Assembly: GCA_016932995.1 (NCBI GenBank) | Contig: JAFGBU010000013.1 | Span: 1-52,234, forward strand | Direction of reading: 5' to 3' | Origin: Desulfovibrionaceae bacterium | GTDB lineage: Bacteria; Desulfobacterota; Desulfovibrionia; Desulfovibrionales; Desulfovibrionaceae | DNA length: 52,234 nt | Part shown: positions 41,758 through 50,942 of the stretch, one piece after another | How positions within the stretch are numbered: position 1 is the stretch's first letter | How the letters are laid out: each line of letters begins with the position of its first letter | Notes under the pieces: generated by a model | What the model saw: only the letters and a program-made list of their open reading frames with translations | The model's database searches: none | What the model was told of the DNA's origin: nothing | Made by a program: the position numbers and the translations under genes

Positions 41758-44436
41758 CTAACGCCGGCCCTTGGCCTTGGACTTCTCCAGAAAAGCCTTT
41801 TTCCTGGCCTGCTTGCGCTCCTCGGCCTCCCTGTCGAACTGCTCGAACAGGTCCCGCTTGCGCCGGTCAAAGGTGATCGCGCTCTTGACGGCCGCAAAGG
41901 CCAGGGCCAGGATGCTCAAAATCAATATCACCGCCTTCTGGAACGCCCACTTCTGGCTCCTGACCAGATCGACCATCCAGTTGTGCTCCACGCCCTTGGT
42001 CAGGTAGACAAAGGCGGGCAAAGAGACCAGGGCCAGGCCCAGGCCGACCAGCTCGAACCAGATAAAGCTCTTGCCCATGACCAGGGCGAACAGCGTGGTG
42101 TCCCTGACTATGCGCAGGGAGACCAAGCGCTTGCGCAACTCGTCGATGTGCCCGTCTATTTCCTTCAGATAGTGGAGCGTGCGCCTGAAGTTGTCGGCTA
42201 TCTTGAGATGCTGGGCCTTGATCCAGTTGATCTTCTCCACGCAGAAGTTGAAGTCCCTGTTGAAGTCGTGCAGAAACCTGGGAAACGGAAACCAGGCCGC
42301 CTCCCTCTGCACGGACTTCAGGGTCTCGAAAAGGCCGTCCACCCGCCTGTTGATGGCCCTTATCTCCTGGCCGACCTCCTGTTCGAGCTTGTCCTCGAAG
42401 GTCTGCACGCCCAGGGCCAGCTCCTGATAGGCCACGAAGTTCTTGACCTTGGTCAGGGTGCGCAGGTTCTCCAGCTCCTCGTGCGAGGACTCGAAAAAGC
42501 GGTGGTTCTCCTCGAAGCGCTGATTGATGTCCGCGGAAAGGTTCTCGAGCCTGATGGTGTTGGCCTCGACCTGCTCCTGGGCCGCGCTCCACTTGTCCCA
42601 CATGGAGTTCATTATCTGGACCCGGCCGCGGTTCAGCTCCGGGTCGATGAGTATCCTGTTGAACAGATTGGGGTCCCGGATCATGAGCTCCGAGAACAGG
42701 TCGATGGCCTGGCCGGTGAAGCCCATCTTCACCAGGCAGACGCCCTGCCGATACAGGGGTTCGAGCCACCTCAGGGCGGAGTTGTATATGGTCCGATACA
42801 GCTCAGAGGCCTCCCTGAACTCGCCCTCGCATTCCATGAGCCTGGCCCTCAAAAACTGGAAATAGTTCTTCTGCAGGGGCGTGTAGCTCAGGCGCTCGGC
42901 CTCCTCCCAATAGAACCTGGCCTGATTTAAATCCCCGGCCTCCAGGGCCACGAACCCGTGCAGGGACTGGGGCTGAAAGCTGCGCGGATGCTTGAACGCG
43001 GCCTGTTTCAGCAGCTCGCCCGCGTCCGCCAGGTCCCCGGTGATCAGGGCCGAAAGCGCGGGCATCAGAAACACGCTCTCCTCGCCGGCGAGCTGGGTTA
43101 TGCCTTCGGGCCACTCCTTGCCCCGACTGTGCCAGACGTCCTTGAGCGCCCTGACCTGGTTTATGGAGTCGATCTCCATGACCGCCCGCAGGAGCATGCC
43201 CTCCTTGCCGGTATTGTTCTCGTATATCTCGGCCAGGTCCTTGGACTCCATGAGCTCGCCCAGCTTGAAAAACCCCTTGCTGAACTCCTTCATGCTCAGG
43301 CCGGCCACGGAGCGCCAGACGTCCGGCCGGAGGTCCTTGAACCTCCGGGTCGGGCACTGCGGCGGGGCGTGGGTCTTCTGGCCGCAGTAGAAGCATTCGG
43401 TCAGCTCCCCGGAAACCAGCCTCCTGGGCAGGGAGACCTCCAGGATGACCAGGGCCGGCTGCTCCTCCCCGGCCTTGAGCCCGATGCTGCACCAGGTCTC
43501 CAGGCTCTCCTGGTCCGCGCCGCGATGGATGTCGTTGATCTTGAACCACTCGCCGAGCAGAAACGCGTCCCGGTACTGGAGGTGGGGGTAGTCCGGGGAC
43601 AGCCTGTTCCATTCCAGATTCATCTTGCCGGGCAGCTGCTCGGAAAAGGGCAGGTCCTTCTGGGGCGTCACGGCCATCACGCAGGGCCAGTAGTGCGTCC
43701 CCTTGCCCTCCTTGCCCTGGCGCACGAGCCCCAGTATCTCCCGGCAAAAGGTGCGCAACAGCCGGATGCTGTCCAGGGCGAAGATGACGAAGCCTTCCTT
43801 GACCTCCGAGATGTACTTGAGCCTCATGCGCTGGAGCAGGGTCTGGATGTCCGAGAAGAAATCCCGCCAGCCGACGATGCTCTCCTTGTCCTTGAGCTTG
43901 CCCACCGGCCGGAGCACGAAAAACCACTTCAGGGTCGATTCGTAGTCCAGGCCCTGGTCGATCAGGAGCCTGGCCCAATGCGTCGAGGCCAGGCCGGGCA
44001 GGCCCGGGGCCGGCTCCAGGGACAGGCCGCTGACCGTGGCCAGGTCCTCCTTGAGCTTGGGATGGATGTATATCTCGAAGCCCTCGATGTTCTCCATCCT
44101 CTGCAGGGAGAGCTCGGCCGGCACGGACAGGCTCAGGGACAGGTCGTGGCCCACGAGCAACGAGACCGGCAGGACCTGGCAGAACAGGGGCATGGGGTTG
44201 AGCTTGGCCCAGATGTCCAGCCTGGCCAGGGCCCTGAAGATGTCCGAGGTCGGGAAGAACCACAGGGACTGGTTCGGCTCCTCGACCATGGACATGGCCC
44301 CGTAGTCCTTGATGGTGTTGATCACCGCCGGGTTCAGGGTCCCGGGCCAGCACAGCCAGAGGCCGAATCTGGAGCTGACCATCCGGCACTGGGGGATGGA
44401 CGGCAGGACCTTGAGCAGCAGCGAAATCTCGTTCAT
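41758..44436 (-). CDS. Large TPR protein with CCHC zinc knuckle, coiled coil and two C-terminal membrane helices; function unknown
   Basis: 892 residues from ATG 44436 (AGGAG ahead). Residues 1-340 form an unrecognised domain. At 348-361 stands C-FY-C-GQKT-H-APPQ-C, exactly the CX2CX4HX4C zinc-knuckle spacing. From about 440 to 620 TPR-like helices follow (DLADAGELLKQAAFKHP, DLNQARFYWEEAERLS, EFREASELYRTIYNSALRW). About 630-760 is a long coiled coil, then two membrane helices (GLGLALVSLPAFVYL and AVILILSILALAFAA) and a basic tail. It overlaps the upstream glycosyltransferase stop/start by ATGA, so it is probably a scaffold for cell-surface polymer synthesis. I know no named family for it. Confidence 0.75.
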   Translation of the reverse strand: MNEISLLLKVLPSIPQCRMVSSRFGLWLCWPGTLNPAVINTIKDYGAMSMVEEPNQSLWFFPTSDIFRALARLDIWAKLNPMPLFCQVLPVSLLVGHDLSLSLSVPAELSLQRMENIEGFEIYIHPKLKEDLATVSGLSLEPAPGLPGLASTHWARLLIDQGLDYESTLKWFFVLRPVGKLKDKESIVGWRDFFSDIQTLLQRMRLKYISEVKEGFVIFALDSIRLLRTFCREILGLVRQGKEGKGTHYWPCVMAVTPQKDLPFSEQLPGKMNLEWNRLSPDYPHLQYRDAFLLGEWFKINDIHRGADQESLETWCSIGLKAGEEQPALVILEVSLPRRLVSGELTECFYCGQKTHAPPQCPTRRFKDLRPDVWRSVAGLSMKEFSKGFFKLGELMESKDLAEIYENNTGKEGMLLRAVMEIDSINQVRALKDVWHSRGKEWPEGITQLAGEESVFLMPALSALITGDLADAGELLKQAAFKHPRSFQPQSLHGFVALEAGDLNQARFYWEEAERLSYTPLQKNYFQFLRARLMECEGEFREASELYRTIYNSALRWLEPLYRQGVCLVKMGFTGQAIDLFSELMIRDPNLFNRILIDPELNRGRVQIMNSMWDKWSAAQEQVEANTIRLENLSADINQRFEENHRFFESSHEELENLRTLTKVKNFVAYQELALGVQTFEDKLEQEVGQEIRAINRRVDGLFETLKSVQREAAWFPFPRFLHDFNRDFNFCVEKINWIKAQHLKIADNFRRTLHYLKEIDGHIDELRKRLVSLRIVRDTTLFALVMGKSFIWFELVGLGLALVSLPAFVYLTKGVEHNWMVDLVRSQKWAFQKAVILILSILALAFAAVKSAITFDRRKRDLFEQFDREAEERKQARKKAFLEKSKAKGRR

Positions 44437-45353
44437 GGATTCTCCTGGGCCGAAACAGGGCCCCGGCCGCGATCCCCGGGCTCAGGCCAAGGGGTCGGCG
44501 GCAGGAGGCTCTCCGCGGGCACGGCGCGGCCGGCCAAGGCCATGCAAATCAAGTTCCAAACCCTGTCGGCCTCGCCCCGCCTTCCCCTCTTCCGGCAGCC
44601 CTCGACGTAGATGCGGGCCTTTTTCTCCAGCTCCAGCAGGGCGGCCCGGCCCTGGTCCGGGTCCAGGCAACCGGAGCCATGGGCCTTGAGTATGGCGTAG
44701 GCCCTGTAGATGTCCAGACAGCCCACTGAGGCCGAAAGCTGATCCGGCCTGCCCCCGCGCCTGACCACCAGGGCCTGGTCCAAGAGCCCCACCCGGTGGC
44801 CGAGGCAGACCCTGAGCCACAGGTCGTAGTCCTCGCAGGCCGGCAGCCGCTCGTCGAACGGGCCGACCTCCTCCCAGAGCCTTCTGGTGAACATCGCGCA
44901 GGAGGGGCTCACGCAGCACAAATCAAGTGAGCGCTCAAAGCAGGCCCCGTCCGGCTTCTCGTGCCTGGCCCCGGGATTGACCCGCCTGCCGCGGCGCAGC
45001 CAGATCTCGTTGGTCTGACTGATCTCATGCCCGGTTGCGGCCATGAACGCAAGCTGGCGCGTAAGCTTTTCGGGCAGCCAGTAGTCGTCCGAGTCCAGCA
45101 GGGCCAAGACCTCGCCCCGGGCCTCGGCCAGGCCCCGGTTGCGGGCCGCGGAGACCCCCCGGCGCCCCTGGCGGATGATCCGCAGGCGATTGTCCCCCAC
45201 GGCCTCAAGGACCCGGAGCGTGCCGTCGGTCGAGCCGTCGTCCACGACCAGGCACTCCAGGTCCGCGTGGCCCTGGCCCAGCACGGAGCGGACCGCGTCG
45301 GGCACCAGCCCGGCCCTGTTGAACGTGGGTATGACCACGGACACCGCGGTCAC
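44433..45353 (-). CDS. Family 2 glycosyltransferase
   Basis: 306 residues from a GTG at 45353 with GAGGAGG just upstream; the frame extends further but the domain begins here. SVVIPTFNRAGLVPDAVRS, VVDDGSTDGTL and ALLDSDDYWLPEKL contain the nucleotide-binding DD and DSDD (DxD) motifs of the GT-A fold; GPFDERLPACEDYDLWLR is the ED catalytic loop. Its stop overlaps the start of the TPR/zinc-knuckle protein. Confidence 0.92.
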   Translation of the reverse strand: MTAVSVVIPTFNRAGLVPDAVRSVLGQGHADLECLVVDDGSTDGTLRVLEAVGDNRLRIIRQGRRGVSAARNRGLAEARGEVLALLDSDDYWLPEKLTRQLAFMAATGHEISQTNEIWLRRGRRVNPGARHEKPDGACFERSLDLCCVSPSCAMFTRRLWEEVGPFDERLPACEDYDLWLRVCLGHRVGLLDQALVVRRGGRPDQLSASVGCLDIYRAYAILKAHGSGCLDPDQGRAALLELEKKARIYVEGCRKRGRRGEADRVWNLICMALAGRAVPAESLLPPTPWPEPGDRGRGPVSAQENP

Positions 45354-45442
45354 GCCGCCTCCTCTTTCCCCGGGCCTTGCCAAGGCCCCTGGGGGCTGTC
45401 ATAACTGCCCTGCGCCCGCGAAAGCGGACGGCCGCAAGGGAC

Positions 45443-46549
45443 ATGAAGACATTTCAAATCGTCAATGTCAGGTGGTACAACGCCACGGCCTGGTACGCCC
45501 TGTACCTGAGCCGCCTGCTCGCCGAGGCCGGCCACGAGGTCACGGTCGTGACCCAGCCGGGCACGGACACCGAGCGCCGGGCCGAGGCCATGGGCCTTGC
45601 GACCGCGCCCCTGGACCTGAACACCAACAACCCCCTGCGCCTGGCCCGGACCTTGGGGGACATGGCCCGACTGCTCAGGGCCAAGGCCCCGCAGGTGGTC
45701 AACTGCCACCGGGGCGAGGGCTTCTTCCTCTGGGGGATACTGAAGAAACTCGGCTTTGATTTCAAGCTCGTCAGGACCAGGGGCGACCAGCGCCTGCCCA
45801 AGGCCGACTTCCTGAACCGCTGGCTGCACGGAAGCGTGGCCGACGCGGTGGTGGTCACCAACCGGCGCATGGCCGGGCACTTCCTGGAGCGCATGCGCAC
45901 CCCCCAGGACAAGTTGTGGCTCATACACGGCGGGGTGGACACCCGGGCCTTCGCCTTTGACCCGGAAGGCCGCGAGCGGGTGCGCAGGGAGTTCGGATGG
46001 CGCGACCAGGACCTGGTCGTCGGCCTGTTGGGCCGCTTCGACCGGGTCAAGGGCCAGCGGGAGATCATCGAGGCCGTGTCCATGCTGCGCCGCGAACGCG
46101 GCCTGGACAACCTGGGCCTGCTGCTCATCGGTTATGAGACCTCGCTTGCGGCCTCGGACATCGAGTCCTGGCTCGCGGACTTCAAGGTCCAGGACATCGC
46201 CCGGATCACCGGCAGGCGGCAGGACGTGGCCGCCTGCGTCTCGGCCCTGGACATCGGCGTGGTCGCCTCGCTGTGGTCCGAGGCCATCGCCCGCTCGGCC
46301 CTGGAGATAATGGCCGCGGACAGGCCGCTGTTGTCCACGGACGTCGGCGTGATGCCCGACCTGCTGCCCGGCCGGGCCCTGGTCCCGGCCGGCGACGCCG
46401 CGGCCCTGGCCCGCAGGCTGGCCGAGGCGATCGAGGACCCGGAGTTCCGCAGCTCCCTGGTCGAGGAGCAGCGCAGGACCATGTCCCAGCTCTCGGGCAG
46501 GGACTTCCTCAAGAGGACGCTCAGCCTGTATCACGGCCTGGGCGAGTAA
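45443..46549 (+). CDS. Family 4-type (GT-B) glycosyltransferase
   Basis: 368 residues from ATG 45443 with AAGGGA ahead. The N-terminal domain has NVRWYNATAWYALYLSRLL and VVNCHRGEGFFL; the C-terminal GT-1 domain has VVGLLGRFDRVKGQREIIEA and the E-x7-E type region SLWSEAIARSALEIMA. It probably transfers a sugar from a nucleotide donor in surface polysaccharide synthesis. It diverges from the GT2 gene across 89 bases and overlaps the MltB-like gene's 3' end by 19 bases. Confidence 0.9.
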   Translation: MKTFQIVNVRWYNATAWYALYLSRLLAEAGHEVTVVTQPGTDTERRAEAMGLATAPLDLNTNNPLRLARTLGDMARLLRAKAPQVVNCHRGEGFFLWGILKKLGFDFKLVRTRGDQRLPKADFLNRWLHGSVADAVVVTNRRMAGHFLERMRTPQDKLWLIHGGVDTRAFAFDPEGRERVRREFGWRDQDLVVGLLGRFDRVKGQREIIEAVSMLRRERGLDNLGLLLIGYETSLAASDIESWLADFKVQDIARITGRRQDVAACVSALDIGVVASLWSEAIARSALEIMAADRPLLSTDVGVMPDLLPGRALVPAGDAAALARRLAEAIEDPEFRSSLVEEQRRTMSQLSGRDFLKRTLSLYHGLGE

Positions 46550-47508
46550 GGGGGCTGTCCGCCGCCCAGGACCCGGTCGATGCCCCTCAACTTGTCGGCC
46601 ACGGCCAGGATGGTGCGCGCATAGGCCTCGGAATGGTTGTAGCGGAAGAGCACGGCGCGCATGCCGTCCTCGTCGAGGTCCCGGGTCCAGCCGTGGCGCT
46701 TCAGGAAGTTGCCGATGCTGAACAGGGCGTCCGCGGCCTTGAACAGGTCCACCCTGCCGTCCCCGTCGCCGTCCACCCCGTAGCGCACGGCGGTGGTGGG
46801 CACGAACTGGCACAGGCCGATGGCCCCGAAGACCGAGCCGGTAATATCCAGGGGGTCCTGGCCGTTGGCCCGGGCGTAGCCGATGAGCGCCTTGAGCTCC
46901 CTGTAGGCCCAGTCCGCCTTGTCCCGCAACCGGCCCTTGAGCCACTCCAGGGTCTCGCCGGGCAGCTGATCCGTGTCCAGGTACGGCCTGATCCGGTCCA
47001 TGTCCCGGCAGGCGGCCATGTTGGCCAGGACCGCCCAGGCCGGATGGTCGCCCATGATCATTCCGGTCTTGGTCTCCACGAGCAGGACCGCGGCCAGGAC
47101 TTCAAGCGGCACACCATAGCGCTGGGCGGCCCGCTCAAAGTCCCCGCGGTGCTCGATCATGTAGACGTAGGCCCTGGCCAGCAGGATGGGGTTCAGGTAT
47201 CCGGAGAGCACCTCCCGGGCCGGGCCGGCGTCCTCGGTCAAGGCCGAGGCCCTGGCCCTGAGCAGGGCGTTCATCTTGCGGGCCATGACCGCGGGGTCGA
47301 AGCGGATCAGGGAGCGGGCGAACAGGTCCCGCACGTAGGCGGAATCCAGGCCGTCGGCCGCCAGCCTGGCCTCGAGCTCCCCCCAGCCCCTGTCGGCCAG
47401 GGCCGGTCCCGGGGTTGCCGGGGCCAGGGACAGGACCGCGGCCAGGGCCAGGCAGGCGATCAGGACCGGGCCGCTCCGGCGCGGGTCACAGCCTGTCCAG
47501 GGGCACAA
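46531..47508 (-). CDS. Lytic murein transglycosylase (MltB-like)
   Basis: About 325 residues from a TTG at 47508, chosen because AGGA lies eight bases ahead; another TTG at 47526 is possible. A Sec signal (VLIACLALAAVLSLAPATPG) is followed by MltB motifs: LLVETKTGMIMG with the catalytic Glu, SVFGAIGLCQFVPTT, and FLKRHGW. An EF-hand-like DGDGDGRVDL binds calcium as in MltB. It cleaves peptidoglycan glycan strands to 1,6-anhydro products. Its 5' end overlaps the end of the dual-CxxC gene, so it is part of the tolC operon. Confidence 0.87.
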   Translation of the reverse strand: MCPWTGCDPRRSGPVLIACLALAAVLSLAPATPGPALADRGWGELEARLAADGLDSAYVRDLFARSLIRFDPAVMARKMNALLRARASALTEDAGPAREVLSGYLNPILLARAYVYMIEHRGDFERAAQRYGVPLEVLAAVLLVETKTGMIMGDHPAWAVLANMAACRDMDRIRPYLDTDQLPGETLEWLKGRLRDKADWAYRELKALIGYARANGQDPLDITGSVFGAIGLCQFVPTTAVRYGVDGDGDGRVDLFKAADALFSIGNFLKRHGWTRDLDEDGMRAVLFRYNHSEAYARTILAVADKLRGIDRVLGGGQPPYSPRP

Positions 47509-47710
47509 AGGCCACTTCCTGGTCAAAGGAATCGTCCAGAAGAAAGGACACCTCCGCGGGGTTCAGGCCGACGCCGCAGGACCTGCAGCGCAGGGCCACG
47601 CGGGTTCAGCCCCTGATGACCACGAGCCGCCCGTTGCAGCGCGGGCAGAGCATGCCCCGGGGCTCGTCCGGCCCGCTCCCCCGGGCCGAGGGCTCGCTGA
47701 AGGGCGTCAC
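47486..47710 (-). CDS. Small dual-CxxC protein with an in-frame TGA: probable selenoprotein
   Basis: 74 codons from a GTG at 47710 that overlaps the tolC stop (GTGA) to a TGA at 47486-47488. Codon 35 is also TGA (47606-47608). Read as one frame, the protein has C22-P-R-C25, then selenocysteine 35, then C42-R-S-C45, and an acidic tail LDDSFDQEVAFVPLDRL. Sequence on both sides of the internal TGA is in the same frame and makes a coherent zinc-ribbon-like domain. A hairpin with a GGUCC loop begins 14 bases downstream of it (see SECIS entry). I recall a family of small dual-CxxC proteins with selenocysteine members in Desulfovibrio-type bacteria; that link needs a search. Other readings are a 34-residue and a 37-residue ORF, or a broken gene. 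Confidence 0.8.
47571..47591 (-). promoter_or_regulatory. Putative bacterial SECIS hairpin
   Basis: Transcript GCGCUGCA-GGUCC-UGCGGCGU: an eight-base stem (with G-U pairs) closed by a loop beginning GGUC. The loop starts 22 bases after the UGA at 47606-47608. The E. coli fdhF element has a UGCA-closed GGUC loop 18 bases after its UGA, and bacterial SECIS loops are found about 16-37 bases away. Confidence 0.7.
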
Positions 47711-49062
47711 TTGGCGCCCAGGTCCGGGTTCTTCACACCCATGGACACATACAGGCTGGACAGGGCGGTCTCGTAGTCGGCCAGGGCCTCGATGAGCTGG
47801 GCCTCGCTGCTGCTGACCCGGGACTGGGCGTCCAGGACGTCCGTGTTCGTGCCCACCTGGGCCTGGTACCTGGCCTGGGCCATGCGGTAGGACTCCCGGG
47901 CCGCGTCCACGGACTTGCGGGCCACGCCTATCCTGTCCGCGGCCTCCTTGAGGTTCAGGAGGCTCTCCTTGATCTCGTAGCCGGCGTTGAGCCTGGTCTC
48001 GTCGAGCTGGGCCCTGACCTTGTTCAGGTTCTCCCGGGACTCCTTGTAGCTGAAGTAGGTGCTGCCGCTCTGGAAAAAGGTCCAGTCCAGGCTCAGGCCC
48101 GCGGTCCAGGACTCGGCGCTGGCCGCGTTGTAGTTCCTGCCGCCGTTCACGTCCGGGTCCCCGCCGTACTTGTAGTAGTCCAGATCCGCGGCCAGCTCCG
48201 GATAGAACGCGCTGGCGGTGATGCCCAGGTCCTTCTCGGCGATGTCCACGCTCTTCTTGCCTATCTGGATGTCCGGGCGGCCGACGTAGGCCGTGTCCAG
48301 ACACTGCTTGAGGTCCCTGTCAAAGGGCGGCGAGGTGAGCTTGCCGGTGTAGGTCACCTCGGCCTCCAGGGGCAGGTTGAGCAGGGTGTTCAGCTTGGCC
48401 TGGCAGGTGGACACGTCGTTCTCGGCCTTGAGCAGGTCCTGCTCGGCCGTGGCCAGCTCGACCTCGGCCTGGAGCACGTCCAGCCTGGGCTTGAGCCCGA
48501 CGTCGTAAAACGCGCTGGTGACCTTGAGCTGGGACTTGAGCCGCTCCACCGCGTCCTGGGCGCTCTTCACGTCCATGCGCGCCTTGAGCAGGGCCAGGAA
48601 CTTGGACTGTATCTCCTTGACCAGGGCGAGCTCGGCGTCAAGGAGCTTGGCCTCGTTCTGCTCCTTGGTCAGCCTGGCCTTCTGGTAGCTGGACAGGAGG
48701 TTGAACCCGGTGAATATCGGCTGGTGCAGGTTCAGGTGCAGGGCCCATTCGTCCTGGTCCCCGGCCCCGGCAACCGGCCTGCGGTCCTGGTGGGTCCAGC
48801 CGTACCCGGCAGTGGCCGAGGGAAACATGTCCGAGAGGGCGGACTTGCGGCCGTAGTCCGAGCCGAGCAGGTCGGCCCTGGCCTGGACAATGGTCGGGTT
48901 GGCCTCCAGGCCGCGAAGCACCGCGGCCTCCATGTCGTAAACGGCCTCGGCCGGGGCGGCCTGCTCCGCGACGGCCTGTTCCGCGGCCAGGCCCGGGCAT
49001 GCGGCCAGGGCCAAAAGAACCACCGCCACCAGGACGCGTCCCGCGCCGAAGAATCCGGACAT
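47707..49062 (-). CDS. TolC-family outer membrane efflux protein
   Basis: 451 residues from ATG 49062. A Sec signal (VLVAVVLLALAACPGLAA) is followed by the two repeated halves of the TolC fold, each with long helices; LRGLEANPTIVQARADLLGS, LDVLQAEVELATAEQDLL, NLNKVRAQLDETRLNAGYEI and NTDVLDAQSRVSSSEAQLIE are typical. It would form the outer-membrane exit duct of a tripartite pump or type I exporter; no inner-membrane partner is nearby. It heads a minus-strand run tolC, dual-CxxC gene, mltB. The cysteine in the signal is not in a clear lipobox. Confidence 0.92.
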   Translation of the reverse strand: MSGFFGAGRVLVAVVLLALAACPGLAAEQAVAEQAAPAEAVYDMEAAVLRGLEANPTIVQARADLLGSDYGRKSALSDMFPSATAGYGWTHQDRRPVAGAGDQDEWALHLNLHQPIFTGFNLLSSYQKARLTKEQNEAKLLDAELALVKEIQSKFLALLKARMDVKSAQDAVERLKSQLKVTSAFYDVGLKPRLDVLQAEVELATAEQDLLKAENDVSTCQAKLNTLLNLPLEAEVTYTGKLTSPPFDRDLKQCLDTAYVGRPDIQIGKKSVDIAEKDLGITASAFYPELAADLDYYKYGGDPDVNGGRNYNAASAESWTAGLSLDWTFFQSGSTYFSYKESRENLNKVRAQLDETRLNAGYEIKESLLNLKEAADRIGVARKSVDAARESYRMAQARYQAQVGTNTDVLDAQSRVSSSEAQLIEALADYETALSSLYVSMGVKNPDLGAK

Positions 49063-49201
49063 ATGCTGCTTCGCCTTGTTGGTTCTGTTATCGGACCCGG
49101 TCCCGAACCCGGCCAACTCGCTGCCGGGATTTAACCATTTATCAGGACCGGGCCGTCTCGGCAAGACCCCGGCCCTCCCCGGCGGATGGGAGACCCGCGG
49201 C

Positions 49202-49927
49202 TCAGGCCAGAAAGACCGCCAGGATGCCGGTCAGAAATATGCCGTCAAAGGTCCCGGCCCCGCCTATGGAGATCACCGGGGCGTCCAGGGCCTGCCTGGT
49301 CCGGGGGTTGAACAGGTGCAGGATGTCCGCGCCGATCAGGGTGCCCAGGCTGCCCGAGATGTAGGCCACGTGCGGGGCGACCTCCCCGGGCACGAGCACC
49401 AATGCGGTCAGGGCCGTGACCAGGGGCGGTATGAGCACCGGGATGCCTATGCCCACGCCGGGCACGGGCCTGGCCAGGGCGAAGCACACGGCGCTGACCA
49501 GGACCACGGCCAAAACGGCCCACAAGAAAAACCCGCCCCGGCCGGCCATCTGGACCAGGAAATACAGGGACAGGCCGCAGGGGATCAGGCAGCCGCCGAC
49601 ATTGACCGCGAGCACCTGCTCCTTCAGGGTCCGGGCCTGGTCCGGGTCCGGAAAGGACCCGGGGCCGAAGGGGCCGAACAGGCGCACGGTCCTGACCTTT
49701 ACATCCCTGACCAGGCGCCGGCTCCGGTGCACCGGGATGTTGAGCGTGGAGCCGAACAGGGTGGCCAGAAGCAGCAGGAAGCCCTGGCCCGGGGTCAGGC
49801 CGAGCTTGGAAAAGGCCACGGTGATGATCCCGATCTGGATGAGGATGAAAAAGAAGATCAGGACCAGAAACAGGAGCACCCCGAAAAAAAGCACCGTGGG
49901 CAGGTTGAACAGGGGCCCGCGCATCAT
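49202..49927 (-). CDS. DUF1614 family membrane protein
   Basis: 241 residues from the first of two ATGs at 49927, with GGGAG seven bases ahead. Six or seven membrane segments; the family words [17 protein letters not shown]-like ([20 protein letters not shown]) and [16 protein letters not shown] are present. The family has no assigned function but is widespread in archaea and anaerobic bacteria. It diverges from rfbA across 142 bases, in which GGATAATAAAA (49977-49987) is the only promoter-like patch. Confidence 0.82.
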   Translation of the reverse strand: MMRGPLFNLPTVLFFGVLLFLVLIFFFILIQIGIITVAFSKLGLTPGQGFLLLLATLFGSTLNIPVHRSRRLVRDVKVRTVRLFGPFGPGSFPDPDQARTLKEQVLAVNVGGCLIPCGLSLYFLVQMAGRGGFFLWAVLAVVLVSAVCFALARPVPGVGIGIPVLIPPLVTALTALVLVPGEVAPHVAYISGSLGTLIGADILHLFNPRTRQALDAPVISIGGAGTFDGIFLTGILAVFLA

Positions 49928-50069
49928 GGACGATCTCCCGGCCTTTGGAATTCGGGCCTGTTGCCATTTGGGCCCGGGGATAATAAAACCCCCGACAGGC
50001 TCACAACAAACCGATAGCGCATGCCGGAGGCGAAGTAAAACGCCCGCCGCGGCGCTGACAGAGGGCTCC

Positions 50070-50942
50070 ATGAAAGGAATAATCCTGGCCGGCGGATCAG
50101 GGACAAGGATGTACCCGCTCACCAAGGTCGTCAGCAAGCAGCTGCTGCCGGTCTACGACAAGCCCATGATCTACTACCCGTTGTCCACGCTCATGCTGGC
50201 CGGGATCCGCGACATCCTGATCATCTCCACGCCCGAGGACCTGCCGCGCTTCAGGGACATGCTCGGCGACGGCGCGCAGCTCGGGCTCAGGTTCTCCTAC
50301 CGGGTCCAGCCCAGGCCCGAGGGCCTGGCCCAGGCCTTTGTGCTCGGCGAAGAGTTCATCGCCAAGGACAGCGTGTGCCTGGTGCTCGGGGACAACATCT
50401 ACTACGGCCAGGGCCTGTCCCGGATACTCCAGGACTGCGCCCGGCTCGAAAAAGGCGGCATCGTCTTCGCCTACCCGGTCAAGGACCCGGAGCGCTACGG
50501 CGTGGTCGAGTTCGACGCCCGACACAGGGCCCTGAGCATCGAGGAGAAGCCCAAGCGGCCCAAGTCCAAGTTCGCGGTCACCGGGCTCTACTTCTACGAC
50601 AACCGGGCCGTGGAGTTCGCCAAGGGCCTGCGGCCCTCGGCCCGGGGCGAGCTGGAGATAACCGACCTGAACAACGCCTACCTCGCCCAAGGCGAGCTTA
50701 AGGTCGAGATACTGGGCCGCGGCTTCGCCTGGCTGGACATGGGCACCCACGAATCCCTGTACAGGGCGGCCGGGTTCGTGCGCACCATCCAGGAACGCCA
50801 GGGGTTCATCATCTCCTGCGTGGAGGAGATCGCCTTCCGCATGGGCTTCATCGACGCGGCCCAGCTCAGGCTCCTGGCCGGCGAGATGCTAAAAAACGAC
50901 TACGGGCGCTATCTCCTGGACGTCCTGGCCGAGGCCGGATGA
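50070..50942 (+). CDS. rfbA: Glucose-1-phosphate thymidylyltransferase
   Basis: 290 residues, GAGGG ahead of ATG 50070. [19 protein letters not shown] is the nucleotidyltransferase signature; [12 protein letters not shown] and [20 protein letters not shown] complete the RmlA fold. It makes dTDP-glucose, the first step of dTDP-rhamnose synthesis, and feeds RfbB and RfbD encoded at 14720-16623. Its stop overlaps the next gene (ATGA). Confidence 0.96.
   Translation: MKGIILAGGSGTRMYPLTKVVSKQLLPVYDKPMIYYPLSTLMLAGIRDILIISTPEDLPRFRDMLGDGAQLGLRFSYRVQPRPEGLAQAFVLGEEFIAKDSVCLVLGDNIYYGQGLSRILQDCARLEKGGIVFAYPVKDPERYGVVEFDARHRALSIEEKPKRPKSKFAVTGLYFYDNRAVEFAKGLRPSARGELEITDLNNAYLAQGELKVEILGRGFAWLDMGTHESLYRAAGFVRTIQERQGFIISCVEEIAFRMGFIDAAQLRLLAGEMLKNDYGRYLLDVLAEAG

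Noticed and set aside
47606-47710. A 34-residue gene with a single CxxC ending at the internal TGA
   Set aside because: The same frame continues after the TGA with a second CxxC and a SECIS-like hairpin, so one selenoprotein gene is the better reading; the split version is kept as an alternative.
49970-49990. Promoter with GGATAATAAAA ahead of rfbA
   Set aside because: The -10-like patch is good but no -35 box stands at an acceptable distance.
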